Source: Arthrobacter sp. EpRS71 (GTDB lineage Bacteria > Actinomycetota > Actinomycetes > Actinomycetales > Micrococcaceae). From it: a stretch of DNA of 64,000 nt. The stretch lies in contig NZ_LNUV01000003.1 of NCBI RefSeq assembly GCF_001512285.1, positions 37,540 to 101,539 of the forward strand, in the 5' to 3' direction. This document shows positions 36,391 through 45,112 of this stretch, piece after piece (the stretch's first letter is position 1; each line of letters starts with the position of its first letter). The notes under the pieces are model-generated. The model searched no databases and was not told the DNA's origin. It worked only from the letters and a program-made list of their open reading frames with translations. A program made the translations under genes and the position numbers.

Positions 36391-37605
36391 TCAGGACAAG
36401 CGCGACACGTTGCGGTGTGCCAGGCCGAAGGACAGGGTCATGCCGACGCCGGAGGTTACGGACACCACGGTGACGCCGGGTTGGGTCTCCCGGACCAGGA
36501 TCGGCGCCACATCGGAGGAAGCGTAGATGCCTTGCCAGCGCTGGAGGATCTCCAGCGGTTCGCCGATCCTGCCCGTGATTTCGGTGTTGAGGGTGGCTGT
36601 GACGGCTTCGTCCAGGAACGGATCGGCCGTGTGGTGGTAGTGGTGCGAGTCGCCCAGGATGACGGTGCCGTCGGGGCGTTGGGTGAACATGACGTTGGCG
36701 CCGATGTCCAAGAGTTCCGGCTGCTTTTCCGACACCTCGGAGTGGAGAGCTGCGGCAGCGGGCATGTCCGTGAAAGCGGGGTAGCGCAGCATGGAGGTGG
36801 CGGTGAGAACCGCTGGCGTGAATTCCGCACCCGACGGTTTGGCAGCCAAGGACATCTGCAGCGCACACCGTTGGATCCGATGTTCCGCGGCGAGATCCGG
36901 GAAGAGGTAGTCCACGTCGTGCCCGACGCACACGAAGACCTGCTTCGCGCGAAGTTCGCCGCGCGAGGTCTGGACGGTCACGCCATCAGCGTTTCCGTCG
37001 AAGCCAAGCGCCGCCGTGTTCCAGTGAAGTTCGACGCCGGGTTGCTGGCTGAGCCACTCGGCTAACTTTGCCACGGTGGTGCGGGGATCCACCCGGAGGT
37101 CGTCCCGGAGGAAGGCGCCGCCCACCAGGCCGGGCCATGCGCCGTGGTGAGTGCCGTCGTCGTGCGTTTGGTCTGCAGCGGAGACAGCGGCACCCAAGCG
37201 GTCGCGGGTCCCGGCGGGGGACAGCAGCTCAACTTGCCCGGGTTCACGGACGGCGGAGAGCTCGCGAAGGACGTTCATTTCTGCCTCGGTGCGGGCAAGG
37301 ACCACAGCGCCGGACTCGGACGCCCAGAAGCCGGCGCGCTCGGCGAACTCGAGCCAGTACTTACGGGAGGTCTGCGCAAGTTCGTAGAGTTCGCCGGACT
37401 GGGCGGTGATGCAGCAGTGGCCGAAGTTGCGCACTGAAGCGCCTGCGGCGTGGTGGTCGCGCTCGATGATGGTGACGGTCAGGCCGTTGGCAACAGCGTG
37501 GGCCGCGTGGGCCAGGCCCACGATTCCGGCGCCGACAATAACGACGTCGGTGGGCTGGCCCGCGGTGTTGTTCGGGGCTGGAGAGGAGGTGCTCGGGTTG
37601 TTCAC
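36391..37605 (-). CDS. FAD-dependent oxidoreductase of the TIGR03364 phosphonate-associated group
   Basis: 404 residues if GTG at 37605 is the start (the frame extends to a TTG at 37647; no strong ribosome site for either). DVVIVGAGIVGLAHAAHAVANGL is the FAD-binding motif and the rest is a DAO-fold enzyme. Enzymes of this group occur beside phosphonatase-like hydrolases and are thought to oxidise 2-aminoethylphosphonate or its N-alkyl forms to phosphonoacetaldehyde. That fits here: no PhnW aminotransferase is present. It precedes phnDCE and is divergent from the GntR gene across a 16 bp palindrome. Confidence 0.82.
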   Translation of the reverse strand: MNNPSTSSPAPNNTAGQPTDVVIVGAGIVGLAHAAHAVANGLTVTIIERDHHAAGASVRNFGHCCITAQSGELYELAQTSRKYWLEFAERAGFWASESGAVVLARTEAEMNVLRELSAVREPGQVELLSPAGTRDRLGAAVSAADQTHDDGTHHGAWPGLVGGAFLRDDLRVDPRTTVAKLAEWLSQQPGVELHWNTAALGFDGNADGVTVQTSRGELRAKQVFVCVGHDVDYLFPDLAAEHRIQRCALQMSLAAKPSGAEFTPAVLTATSMLRYPAFTDMPAAAALHSEVSEKQPELLDIGANVMFTQRPDGTVILGDSHHYHHTADPFLDEAVTATLNTEITGRIGEPLEILQRWQGIYASSDVAPILVRETQPGVTVVSVTSGVGMTLSFGLAHRNVSRLS

Positions 37606-37652
37606 ACCACTGACATTGGCTGGTGAAAAGTGGAGAAGCAAGCCCAAATGCG

Positions 37653-37668
37653 ACTTGTATATACAAGT
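37653..37668. promoter_or_regulatory. Operator for the HutC-type GntR regulator, site 1
   Basis: Perfect 16 bp palindrome ACTTGTATATACAAGT, 48 bp before the FAD oxidoreductase start. It contains GTATATAC, the usual HutC-type core. Confidence 0.75.
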
Positions 37669-37749
37669 TAATCAGAATTTAACGTTTGTTCACGTGAGTT
37701 CACTGCCAGTTCACCTTGTGGCCCTCAAAAACTGCGATGTCGGGTGAAT

Positions 37750-37768
37750 CAACTTGTATTATCAACTG
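37750..37768. promoter_or_regulatory. Operator for the GntR regulator, site 2 (degenerate)
   Basis: CAACTTGTATTATCAACTG repeats the left half ACTTGTAT of site 1 and ends right against the GTG start of the regulator, so binding would block its own expression. Confidence 0.55.
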
Positions 37769-38551
37769 GTGAGCACACAGCAGAACGCACCCCTCCACGT
37801 CCGTCTCAGCGAGGAATTCATGCGCCGCATCACTGACGGTGAATGGCCTCCGGGCTACCAGCTGCCCAGCGAGGCTGAACTGTGCCGGGAGTTCGGAACA
37901 TCGCGCGGTCCCATCCGCCAGGCGCTCGCCTTCCTCCGTTCGGAAGGTGCCGTGACGGGCGGCCGTGGTCGTCCTCCCATGGTGCGATCGTCTGTGCCCT
38001 CGCAGTCGTTCTCCACGTTCAACTCGTTCACGGAATGGGCCACCGGGATCGGCAAGAAGCCCGGCCAGCGAACCCTCGAAGTGGCACGGCGCGAAGCCAG
38101 TCCGGAAGCCGCGGAGGCTCTTGGCCTCATGCCGGGAACCACCGTGGTGGAGGTCCTGCGTGTCCGCTACCTGGATGAGGCTCCGGCCATGATCGAGCGG
38201 ACAACGTTCACCCTGGACGTGGGCCGCAAACTGTTCGACTTCGATACCGATTCCGGGTCCATCTTCGCGTTCCTCAAGGAACAAGGCGTGGATCTGCACA
38301 GCGCCCGGCACACCATCGACGCCGTTGCGGCCAGTGACGAGGACGCCGAACTCCTGGAGCAACCCGAAGGCATTCCGCTGCTGCGCGAACGCCGCATCAC
38401 CCGTTCCGCCGACGGGCAACCCCTCGAATACTCCGAGGACCGCTACCTGCCGGCACTGACCAACTTCACCATCGACAACACCGTGGAACGCCGGGCCGCC
38501 CTGGTCCGCATCCACACCGATCCTCAATCCACTCAAGGAGCCACCCCATGA
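37769..38551 (+). CDS. GntR-family (HutC subfamily) transcriptional regulator
   Basis: 260 residues from GTG at 37769; a TTG at 37754 in frame lies within the operator. N-terminal winged helix with GYQLPSEAELCREFGTSRGPIRQALAFLRSEGAV; C-terminal UTRA ligand domain from about residue 90, including RVRYLDEAPAMIERTTF. Likely controls both the oxidoreductase-phnDCE operon and its own operon with the PhnX-like gene, responding to a phosphonate or its product. Its stop overlaps the next ATG. Confidence 0.88.
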   Translation: MSTQQNAPLHVRLSEEFMRRITDGEWPPGYQLPSEAELCREFGTSRGPIRQALAFLRSEGAVTGGRGRPPMVRSSVPSQSFSTFNSFTEWATGIGKKPGQRTLEVARREASPEAAEALGLMPGTTVVEVLRVRYLDEAPAMIERTTFTLDVGRKLFDFDTDSGSIFAFLKEQGVDLHSARHTIDAVAASDEDAELLEQPEGIPLLRERRITRSADGQPLEYSEDRYLPALTNFTIDNTVERRAALVRIHTDPQSTQGATP

Positions 38552-39219
38552 TCAAGCTTGTTGCCTGCGATATGGCCGGAACCACCATCGACGAACACGG
38601 CGACGTGTACGTAGCCCTTGCCCGCTGTGTTGAGGAAACCGGTGTGAGCACTACGCCCGAGGCTGTGCAGGAATGGATGGGTGCGGACAAAGTCGAGGCC
38701 ATCACGGCCCTCATTGAAGCCGGCGGGGGAGCAGCTACACCGGGCGTGGTGGCCGCCGCCTTCATCCGCTTCAAGGAACTGCTCGTGGAGTTCTACGACG
38801 CCAACCCGCCGGTCGCTTTGGAAGGCGTGGAAGATGCGTTCCGTGAACTCCGCAACCAAGGCATTAAGGTGGCTCTGACTACCGGGTTTTCGCGCGACGT
38901 CGCCGAGCCCCTGCTGGAGCGGCTGGGATGGGGCGTCGGCGGCGATCACCTGCTGGACGCCGTCGTCTGCTCCGACGAAGTTGCCGCCGGCCGCCCGGCG
39001 CCGCACATGATCCACCGCGCCATGGAGCTGACAGGCGTGCAGGATGTCCGGACCGTGATGGCCGCCGGGGACACCGTGAACGACCTCGCCGCAGCCAACA
39101 ACGCCGGCGTCACCGCCGTGGGTGTCCTCACCGGCAAGCTGGGCCGCGAAGACCTGGCCGTGCACCCGCACCACCACATCCTGGACGGGGTGAAGGACAT
39201 TCCGGCGCTGCTTTCCTAG
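38548..39219 (+). CDS. PhnX-like phosphonatase family HAD hydrolase
   Basis: 223 residues. HAD motif I is CDMAGTT with nucleophile D8 and A10, as in phosphonatase (DxA). K48 in EWMGADKVEAITAL sits where PhnX has the Schiff-base lysine, and AAGDTVNDLAAANNAG is motif III/IV. It should cleave the C-P bond of phosphonoacetaldehyde or a close analogue to an aldehyde and phosphate. Four-base overlap with the GntR gene, AAGGAG upstream. Fits the TIGR03351 group better than classical PhnX. Confidence 0.85.
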   Translation: MIKLVACDMAGTTIDEHGDVYVALARCVEETGVSTTPEAVQEWMGADKVEAITALIEAGGGAATPGVVAAAFIRFKELLVEFYDANPPVALEGVEDAFRELRNQGIKVALTTGFSRDVAEPLLERLGWGVGGDHLLDAVVCSDEVAAGRPAPHMIHRAMELTGVQDVRTVMAAGDTVNDLAAANNAGVTAVGVLTGKLGREDLAVHPHHHILDGVKDIPALLS

Positions 39220-39265
39220 CAGACCGCGTTTGGTGGGGGACGTCCGGCATGGAAGATTGGAACCC

Positions 39266-39706
39266 GTGAAATTCCTTCACCCGTCTCCCAAGTCCTCCTC
39301 CCGCGGCGTCACCATCCTGAGGGTGGTTTTCGGCGCGCTCCTCATGGTCCATGGCTTCCAAAAGTTCATGGCCGGGCATGCCGCGTTCGCCGCGTCTGTT
39401 GCCGCCATGGGGGTGCAGAAGCCGGAGATTGTTGCGTGGCTGGTGATCGCCGGCGAATTGGGCCTCGGCCTGCTCTTGGTGCTCGGCGCCCTGACCCGGG
39501 TGGCCGGTTTCCTGGCAGCGATCATGTTCGCGGGGATCTGGTTCGTGACCGAAGCGGGCAAACCGCTGCTCACGGACAAGTCCGGTGTTACCGCCGAACT
39601 CCTGATCATCTATGTGGCGATCTCCATCGCGTTCGTGTTCCTTGGGCCCGGTGCCCTGTCGCTGGACCGCAAGCTGGCACGGCAGCCGGCCCGCCCAGGG
39701 CGTTAA
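39266..39706 (+). CDS. DoxX-family membrane protein
   Basis: 146 residues from GTG at 39266. Four membrane segments; VTILRVVFGALLMVHGFQKFM and AWLVIAGELGLGLLLVLGALTRVAGFLAAIMF match the DoxX family. It lies 46 bp after the PhnX-like gene and may be co-transcribed with it. DoxX proteins are linked to redox stress and sulphur/thiol metabolism, but no role here is proven. Confidence 0.8.
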   Translation: MKFLHPSPKSSSRGVTILRVVFGALLMVHGFQKFMAGHAAFAASVAAMGVQKPEIVAWLVIAGELGLGLLLVLGALTRVAGFLAAIMFAGIWFVTEAGKPLLTDKSGVTAELLIIYVAISIAFVFLGPGALSLDRKLARQPARPGR

Positions 39707-39746
39707 CGCGCCTGGGTTAACTCACGACGCCGGTGCTCGCCTTTGG

Positions 39747-39805
39747 TTGTGAGGCCTCCTCTGCGGGGTATCCCTGGGTTTTATGGCGCATAGTGGGCCT
39801 CGCAA
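39747..39805. repeat. Repeat family B, single unit B3
   Basis: Opens TTGTGAGGCC and closes TAGTGGGCCTCGCAA; the middle is diverged. It lies between doxX and the convergent oxidoreductase gene. Confidence 0.7.
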
Positions 39806-39841
39806 CGCAGCCGCAAGTGCTCAATTCACCCGTAGGCCAGT

Positions 39842-40921
39842 TCACCGAGCGTCGTTCGGGTAGCGGATGCCCAGCTGAGACCGCACCCCGTCAAAAAGAC
39901 GCATGACGTTGACCGAGTCCTCCAACGGCATGACCGGGCTTTCGCTCAGGCCCTGCTGGACGCAACGGGTGACTTCGCGGAGTTCGTAGGTGTAGCCGAT
40001 GCCCACAACGTCAAACTGCTCGCGCCGCGGCTCGTCCCAACCAACCCGGATCATCAGTTCGCGCGGGTTGTTCACCGAGCCAACAGTCTGCAGAAACCCC
40101 AGGCCCCCGGCCACTGTGGCCGTCCGGGGTCCGTGTGCCAACAGCGAGGACGTCAGTTGCGCCTGTGCACCCGTGTCATAGCCGAGAGTCAGGGCGTTCT
40201 GGCTGTCCACGCCGTCGTCATTGAGCGTGCCGATCGCGGTAACCGACTGCGGGAAGCCCAGTGTTCCCAGCGCCCAGAGCAACGGGTAGACGGTGATGTC
40301 CAGGAGCGCTCCGCCTCCGTCATTGAGGGCCCAGATGCGTGCGGAGGGGTCGTAGGGCGCCGGGAAGCCAAGATCTGCGCTGACCCACTGGATCTCTCCG
40401 AGCTCCCCGGAAGCGGCGATCTGGAAAGCACGCTGCATGCTCGGCAGGAAGCGGCTCCACACGGCCTCCATGAAGAACACGTTCTGCTCCCGGGCCAGTT
40501 TGACCAGCTCGGTGGCTTCGCGGGCGTTGATGGTGAGGGCTTTCTCGCACAAGACGTGCTTGCCTGCCCGCAGAGCTGCTGAGGCTATCTGGAAGTGCTG
40601 GGCATGGGGAGTGGCCACATAAACCACGTCCACGGCGGGATCGTCCACCAGGCGCTGGTAGCCGGGAACACCGCCGTCGTCCCCGTAGGCCTTGCCGAAG
40701 CCATGGGCCTGGGCGAAAGCGTCAGCCGAGGACTGCGTCCGTGAGCTCACGGCATACAGCTCCGCATCGTCCAGCAGCGCCAGGTCCTTTGACGCGCTGG
40801 CGGCGATGTTGCCCGTGGACACCACTCCCCACCGCAGCGTACGCCCGGTTGCTGCCCGGGGATCCTGGTTGGTCTGGGTTGAAAGCCACGGCACGGCGAT
40901 AGGGAGTGTCATGCCGTTCAT
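39842..40921 (-). CDS. Gfo/Idh/MocA-family oxidoreductase
   Basis: 359 residues. The NAD(P)-binding domain starts WGVVSTGNIAASASKDLALL, and VYVATPHAQHFQIASAALRAGKHVLCEKALTIN contains the family EKP-type motif as EKA. The C-terminal beta-sheet domain includes DLGFPAPYDPSARIWALNDGGGALLDITVYPL. Probably acts on a sugar or cyclic polyol; substrate unknown. ATG at 40912 is an alternative start with GAGAGG nine bases before it. Confidence 0.85.
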   Translation of the reverse strand: MNGMTLPIAVPWLSTQTNQDPRAATGRTLRWGVVSTGNIAASASKDLALLDDAELYAVSSRTQSSADAFAQAHGFGKAYGDDGGVPGYQRLVDDPAVDVVYVATPHAQHFQIASAALRAGKHVLCEKALTINAREATELVKLAREQNVFFMEAVWSRFLPSMQRAFQIAASGELGEIQWVSADLGFPAPYDPSARIWALNDGGGALLDITVYPLLWALGTLGFPQSVTAIGTLNDDGVDSQNALTLGYDTGAQAQLTSSLLAHGPRTATVAGGLGFLQTVGSVNNPRELMIRVGWDEPRREQFDVVGIGYTYELREVTRCVQQGLSESPVMPLEDSVNVMRLFDGVRSQLGIRYPNDAR

Positions 40922-40987
40922 CCTCTCATTTCCCGGTTACAGGGAGGTGGGGCGCACCCTTTAACGCAGCCCGCACCCGTAACCCCT

Positions 40988-41055
40988 GGTGCGCCCGGCG
41001 GGCACGGGTGCGCTGGCGGGGAACGTGGGGTGCGCCCGGCGGGATTGGGTGCGCC
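40988..41055. repeat. Short iterated GGTGCGC motif
   Basis: GGTGCGCC or GGTGCGCT recurs at about 40988, 41007, 41029 and 41048, three of the four followed by GGCGGG, with an inverted copy GGGCGCACCC at about 40952. It occupies the gap between the oxidoreductase start and the end of the ABC ATPase gene. Meaning unknown. Confidence 0.5.
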
Positions 41056-41061
41056 TCAGGG

Positions 41062-41754
41062 TCATCGACGCGATCCGGTTCTGACCTCCTCTGTGAGCTT
41101 GCCCTGCTGCAGCCGGAAGCAGCGCTCGGTTTTCTGCGCCAGGCTGCGGTCATGCGTGACCACCAGGATGGTGGTGTTGTGATCGCGACTCAGGGAACTC
41201 AACAGCTCGATGATGTGCTCACCGGTTTGCTCATCCAGGTTTCCGGTGGGCTCATCGGCAAGGATCAGCTTGGGTTCGTTGGCCAAAGCACGGGCAATCG
41301 CCACACGCTGCTGCTCGCCACCGGACAATCGGTTGGTGCGGCGCGAGTGCTTCTCCGGGTCCAACTGCACCTGCTCCAACAGCTCTTTGGCCCGCTGCAG
41401 CCTGGCCGCTTTGCGGACACCGGCGAACTCCATGGGCAGCATCACGTTGTCCACTGCGCTGAGGTTGGGGATCAGGTTGAACTGCTGGAACACGAACCCG
41501 ATGTCCCGGCGGCGGTACTCGGTCAGTTTGCCGTCCGGCAAACCGGCGAGGCTGACGCCATCCACGACGACGTCTCCTGAGGTGGGTTTGTCCAACGCAC
41601 CCAGGAGGGACAACAGCGTGCTTTTGCCACTGCCGCTCTTGCCCACGATGGACGCCAGCGAGCCCTTCTCGAGTTCGAAGCTGACGCCGTTGACCGGCTT
41701 GATGGTCCGGTCACCGGACTTGAACTGACGGACCAGGTCCTTGACTACGATCAC
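41062..41754 (-). CDS. MacB/LolD-type ABC transporter ATP-binding protein
   Basis: 230 residues. Walker A VGKSGSGKSTLLS, signature LSGGEQQRVAIARAL, Walker B LILADEPTGNLDEQTG, H-loop TILVVTHDRSLA. This is the MacB/LolD/FtsE-like class that pairs with FtsX-fold permeases, here encoded two bases upstream. These pairs export lipids, peptides or toxic compounds, or transmit force to envelope proteins. Confidence 0.9.
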   Translation of the reverse strand: MIVVKDLVRQFKSGDRTIKPVNGVSFELEKGSLASIVGKSGSGKSTLLSLLGALDKPTSGDVVVDGVSLAGLPDGKLTEYRRRDIGFVFQQFNLIPNLSAVDNVMLPMEFAGVRKAARLQRAKELLEQVQLDPEKHSRRTNRLSGGEQQRVAIARALANEPKLILADEPTGNLDEQTGEHIIELLSSLSRDHNTTILVVTHDRSLAQKTERCFRLQQGKLTEEVRTGSRR

Positions 41755-41756
41755 GG

Positions 41757-43232
41757 CTATTCTCCTCGGAGTACTTCGATGGGACGGATGCGGGCGGTCA
41801 GCAATGCCGGGACCAACGCGCCGATGATGGCTACTGCGAACACGGCTGCGATGCCGGCAGCGAGCACGCCGGGGGAGACACTGGCTGTGACCGAGGTAAG
41901 CAGCTGGGACGCGCCGCCGAACGGACCACCCTGACCACCTCCCATACCGCCACCGGGCATCCCGCCACCAGGAACTGCGCCGTTAGGCATGGCCCCGGCG
42001 AGTCCTCCGCCGCGCTGGGTGGTGGTGGCCGCCGTCGTGGTGGTGTTCGAACTGATGAGGGCCGAGGCGATGCCGCCGCTGGCCAGTGAAGCAATCACGG
42101 CACCCACAACACTGCCCAAGGCAACCAGGACCAACGACTCAAGGACGAACTGCAACCCGATGGTGCGATTCCGGGCACCGATGGCTTTCAGGACGCCGAT
42201 TTCGCGACGGCGCTCGCGGACCAGCATGACCATGATGAGCAGGATGATGATCCCGGCAGTGGCCAGTGCTGCGATGAACGCGATCAGCGAGATGTTCTTG
42301 ACGCTGTCCAGTGAGCTGACGGCCGTTTCGAGGTTGCGCTGGCCCTGGGTGACGTCTGCTTTGTCTGTGCCGAGCGCAGCTTGCACGGCGGTTTTGGTGC
42401 TGTCCACGTTTTCCATGCTGTTGACCGTGACGATCATGGTGGAGAGCTCATCCGGGGTCTCGGCCAGTGTCTGGGCTTCCGGGAGGGTCACGTAGACGGC
42501 GTTGTTGCCAAAGGTGGTCCCGGCGTCGAAGATGCCAGCCACGGTGAAGGTCTTGTCCTGGATGGTGAACGTGGAGCCCACCGTCAGGCTGTTCTTCTCG
42601 GCCAGCGATGTACCCACCAAGGCCTTCGCCTCCGATGCCGTGTAGTCGCCCAGGCCGGTGCCGCTGGTGATGTCCAAGGCCTTGCCCGTGCCGTCCACCT
42701 CGGCGCCAATGCCCGTCGCCGTGATGGGGAGCGTGCGCGAGGGCTGGGTGGTTGTTCCAGATGTGCCGGTTGCGCCCGTTGTTCCTGCGGAGCCGTTGCG
42801 GTTGCCGAGCGTACCGGCGTCGACGGCGGCCATCAGGTTGGTACTGACCGTCGCCTGCTGCCCGCCGGGGCCGAAGCCACCCCCGGGTCCCGGCTGCGTG
42901 GTTGCGGTGGATGAATCAGCTGTGGTTGCCGTCTGCAGGCGCAAGGCCTTGGTACCAACTACAGCGGTCACATTGGCGACCGATGCCGCAGTCTCAGCTT
43001 CCGCCGTCGTCAGTGGTTCGCCGCCGCCTTCGAAGCCTTGGCCGCCTGCTGGATTCACCGTCAGGGTGGTGCCCACGGAGGCGTTGAGCTCCTGGACCTT
43101 GGCACCCACTGCCTGATTGGCCACGAGCATGGCCAGTGCCAGGCCGATGGCTACGGCCAGCACGGCAACAACGGCCGCCGTTCTGATTTTGTTGCGGAAG
43201 GCATTGCCTACGCTTCGGGCAAGGACGCTCAC
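41757..43232 (-). CDS. FtsX-like/MacB-type ABC transporter permease
   Basis: 491 residues from GTG at 43232, preceded by AGAGGAG. One membrane helix near the N-terminus (about residues 18-42), a large extracytoplasmic MacB-PCD-like domain of some 250 residues, then three C-terminal helices. A Gly/Met/Pro-rich loop (PGGGMPGGGMGGGQGG) lies between helices three and four. Forms a mechanotransmission-type transporter with the ATPase downstream. Confidence 0.88.
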   Translation of the reverse strand: MSVLARSVGNAFRNKIRTAAVVAVLAVAIGLALAMLVANQAVGAKVQELNASVGTTLTVNPAGGQGFEGGGEPLTTAEAETAASVANVTAVVGTKALRLQTATTADSSTATTQPGPGGGFGPGGQQATVSTNLMAAVDAGTLGNRNGSAGTTGATGTSGTTTQPSRTLPITATGIGAEVDGTGKALDITSGTGLGDYTASEAKALVGTSLAEKNSLTVGSTFTIQDKTFTVAGIFDAGTTFGNNAVYVTLPEAQTLAETPDELSTMIVTVNSMENVDSTKTAVQAALGTDKADVTQGQRNLETAVSSLDSVKNISLIAFIAALATAGIIILLIMVMLVRERRREIGVLKAIGARNRTIGLQFVLESLVLVALGSVVGAVIASLASGGIASALISSNTTTTAATTTQRGGGLAGAMPNGAVPGGGMPGGGMGGGQGGPFGGASQLLTSVTASVSPGVLAAGIAAVFAVAIIGALVPALLTARIRPIEVLRGE

Positions 43233-43385
43233 GTTTCTCCTCTTGACCTGCAAGTTCTAGGGACCCACTGAACGTGGGCCGCAGATCCAAGACTCGTGAG
43301 TACTGCTGTGCGTGAAGCCTGCCGAAGCTATGCGTGGGCTGTGAAAGGTTGCGCGAAAGCGAGAGGTGCGTCATCCGAACAACCC

Positions 43386-43416
43386 TTGACAGCGTGGCGA
43401 GCGGCACAGGCATAAT
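43386..43416 (+). promoter_or_regulatory. Promoter of the pectate lyase gene
   Basis: TTGACA at 43386-43391 and CATAAT at 43411-43416, 19 bp apart (slightly long), directly before a palindromic operator. Confidence 0.55.
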
Positions 43417-43428
43417 AGGAAGGCCCCG

Positions 43429-43444
43429 GAGAAAGCGCTTTCTC
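43429..43444. promoter_or_regulatory. LacI-type operator upstream of the pectate lyase gene
   Basis: Perfect 16 bp palindrome GAGAAAGCGCTTTCTC, 12 bp downstream of the -10 box. The AAAGCGCTTT core is typical of LacI-family sugar repressors, which would block transcription from this position. Confidence 0.7.
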
Positions 43445-43529
43445 GCTGGTGGGGCAAGGTTCCCAAGCTAGTCGAATTGCCCATCCCTACAAGGCATGTG
43501 CTCTCTTTGGCATGCCGGAAAACAGGCCA

Positions 43530-45020
43530 ATGACGTCCACAGCACCACAAAATGCGCACACCAAACCACTACACCTCGCGGCAGTGTCCACCATCCTGGG
43601 CATCACCCTTGCAGTTTCGCTGGCGACGGCTCCTGCCAGTCAGGCCGAACCGGTCACTGTGCACGGTTCCCCCACAGTCTCAGTCCACGACTCCGCTCCC
43701 ACGGGCTGGGCATCAGTAGGACCGGGGACCAACGGTGGTTCCGACGCCCCGCCGGAAAACATTCACGTGGTCAGCACGTTGGCCGAGCTGAAAGCGGCAA
43801 CGTTGAACAACGGAGACCCCAAGGCACCGAAAATCATCTACGTCAGGGGAACCATCAACGGCAATGAGGCTGCCGACGGCACGGTCATGGGAGAGCAGGA
43901 CTACGCGCCTGGATATGACATCCAGAAGTACATGAGCTGCTTCCTGGACAACGGCAAGACCTGGAGCGACCAAGCCTTCCCCTATTGCAAGCAGATGCGG
44001 CAGTTACGCCAGCAGGGAAGTAATGCCATGAAGCGGCAGATCGAGGTAAACCTCCCGAGCAACACCACGCTGCTGGGGCTCGATGATGCTGCGGGCCTGG
44101 TGGGCGCAAACGTGATCATGCACGTCGCGAGCAACGTGGTCATCCGGAACCTCAGCATCGAATCACCCGTGGACTGGTTCACCACCTGGTCACCGGACGA
44201 CGGGGACGGCGCGTGGAACGCCCGCTTTGACTGCCTGTCTGCCGTGACGTCCGACCACATCTGGATTGACCACGTCCTCCTGACCGATGGACGCTACCCC
44301 GACAGCGAAGCGCCGAAGGACTTCAAAAATGAACCCGTGATCCGGCACGACGGCCTCCTGGACCTGAAGGACGGTACGGACTTCGTCACCATTTCCAACA
44401 GCCAGCTCCGCGACCATGACAAGACCAGCCTCCTGGGCTCCGGTGATGAGCACGTGGACAAAGACGGCGGGAAACTGCGCGTCAGCTTCATCTCCAACCT
44501 GTTCGAGAACACTCAGCAACGAGGACCCCGCGTCCGATTTGGGCAGGTTCACGTCCTTAACAACTACTTCGTGGGCAGCGTCGATGACCCGGACTACCCC
44601 ATGATCAGCGAAGCGCAGGGCGGAACCAGCTATTTCTTGGGAGCGGGGTATGACTCAAGGATCTTTTCCGAATACAACGCCTTCGACTACGACGGCGCCG
44701 ATGCGGACAAATCCATCACAGTAAGCAGCTACAACGGCAACATGTTCAGCGACACGGGGTCCTGGTTCAATGGCGAGTCCGTTGACCTGAACGCCGTCGC
44801 TGAAGGTTCCTTCGCGAAGCGGAAAGCTGAAGCGATCGCGGCCGCAGCTGAGTCAGGGACCGCGGTGCCTGAGTGGGCCAATCGTGACTTCACGTCCGAC
44901 GTCGGATGGTCACCCTCGGACGTCTACGGATACAAGACGCTGAAATCGCCAGCAGCAGTCCGGAACTCCGTGCTCAACTTCTCAGGCCCGGGCGTGATCA
45001 AGGTCCGCGAGGGGAAGTAG
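43530..45020 (+). CDS. Secreted pectate lyase, PL1 family
   Basis: 496 residues from ATG at 43530. Signal peptide ends around SQA-EP (about residue 39). The beta-helix core has the PL1 features SDHIWIDHVLLTDG and RGPRVRFGQVHVLNNYF, the latter containing the catalytic Arg region. It cleaves polygalacturonate by beta-elimination outside the cell, fitting a soil or plant-associated life. Controlled by the operator just upstream and ended by a terminator at 45051. Confidence 0.9.
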   Translation: MTSTAPQNAHTKPLHLAAVSTILGITLAVSLATAPASQAEPVTVHGSPTVSVHDSAPTGWASVGPGTNGGSDAPPENIHVVSTLAELKAATLNNGDPKAPKIIYVRGTINGNEAADGTVMGEQDYAPGYDIQKYMSCFLDNGKTWSDQAFPYCKQMRQLRQQGSNAMKRQIEVNLPSNTTLLGLDDAAGLVGANVIMHVASNVVIRNLSIESPVDWFTTWSPDDGDGAWNARFDCLSAVTSDHIWIDHVLLTDGRYPDSEAPKDFKNEPVIRHDGLLDLKDGTDFVTISNSQLRDHDKTSLLGSGDEHVDKDGGKLRVSFISNLFENTQQRGPRVRFGQVHVLNNYFVGSVDDPDYPMISEAQGGTSYFLGAGYDSRIFSEYNAFDYDGADADKSITVSSYNGNMFSDTGSWFNGESVDLNAVAEGSFAKRKAEAIAAAAESGTAVPEWANRDFTSDVGWSPSDVYGYKTLKSPAAVRNSVLNFSGPGVIKVREGK

Positions 45021-45050
45021 CAGACGGCGCGTTTCAAAGCGGCAAAGCGA

Positions 45051-45084
45051 AAGCCCCGGCCCGCCTGCTGGCGGACCGGGGCTT
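45051..45084. terminator. Terminator between pectate lyase and sugar-binding protein genes
   Basis: AAGCCCCGG (45051-45059) and CCGGGGCTT (45076-45084) with inner CCGCC/GGCGG pairing, followed by GCTTTG. It serves the two convergent genes. Confidence 0.75.
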
Positions 45085-45112
45085 GCTTTGTAAGGTGTTA
45101 CTTGGTGATCAG

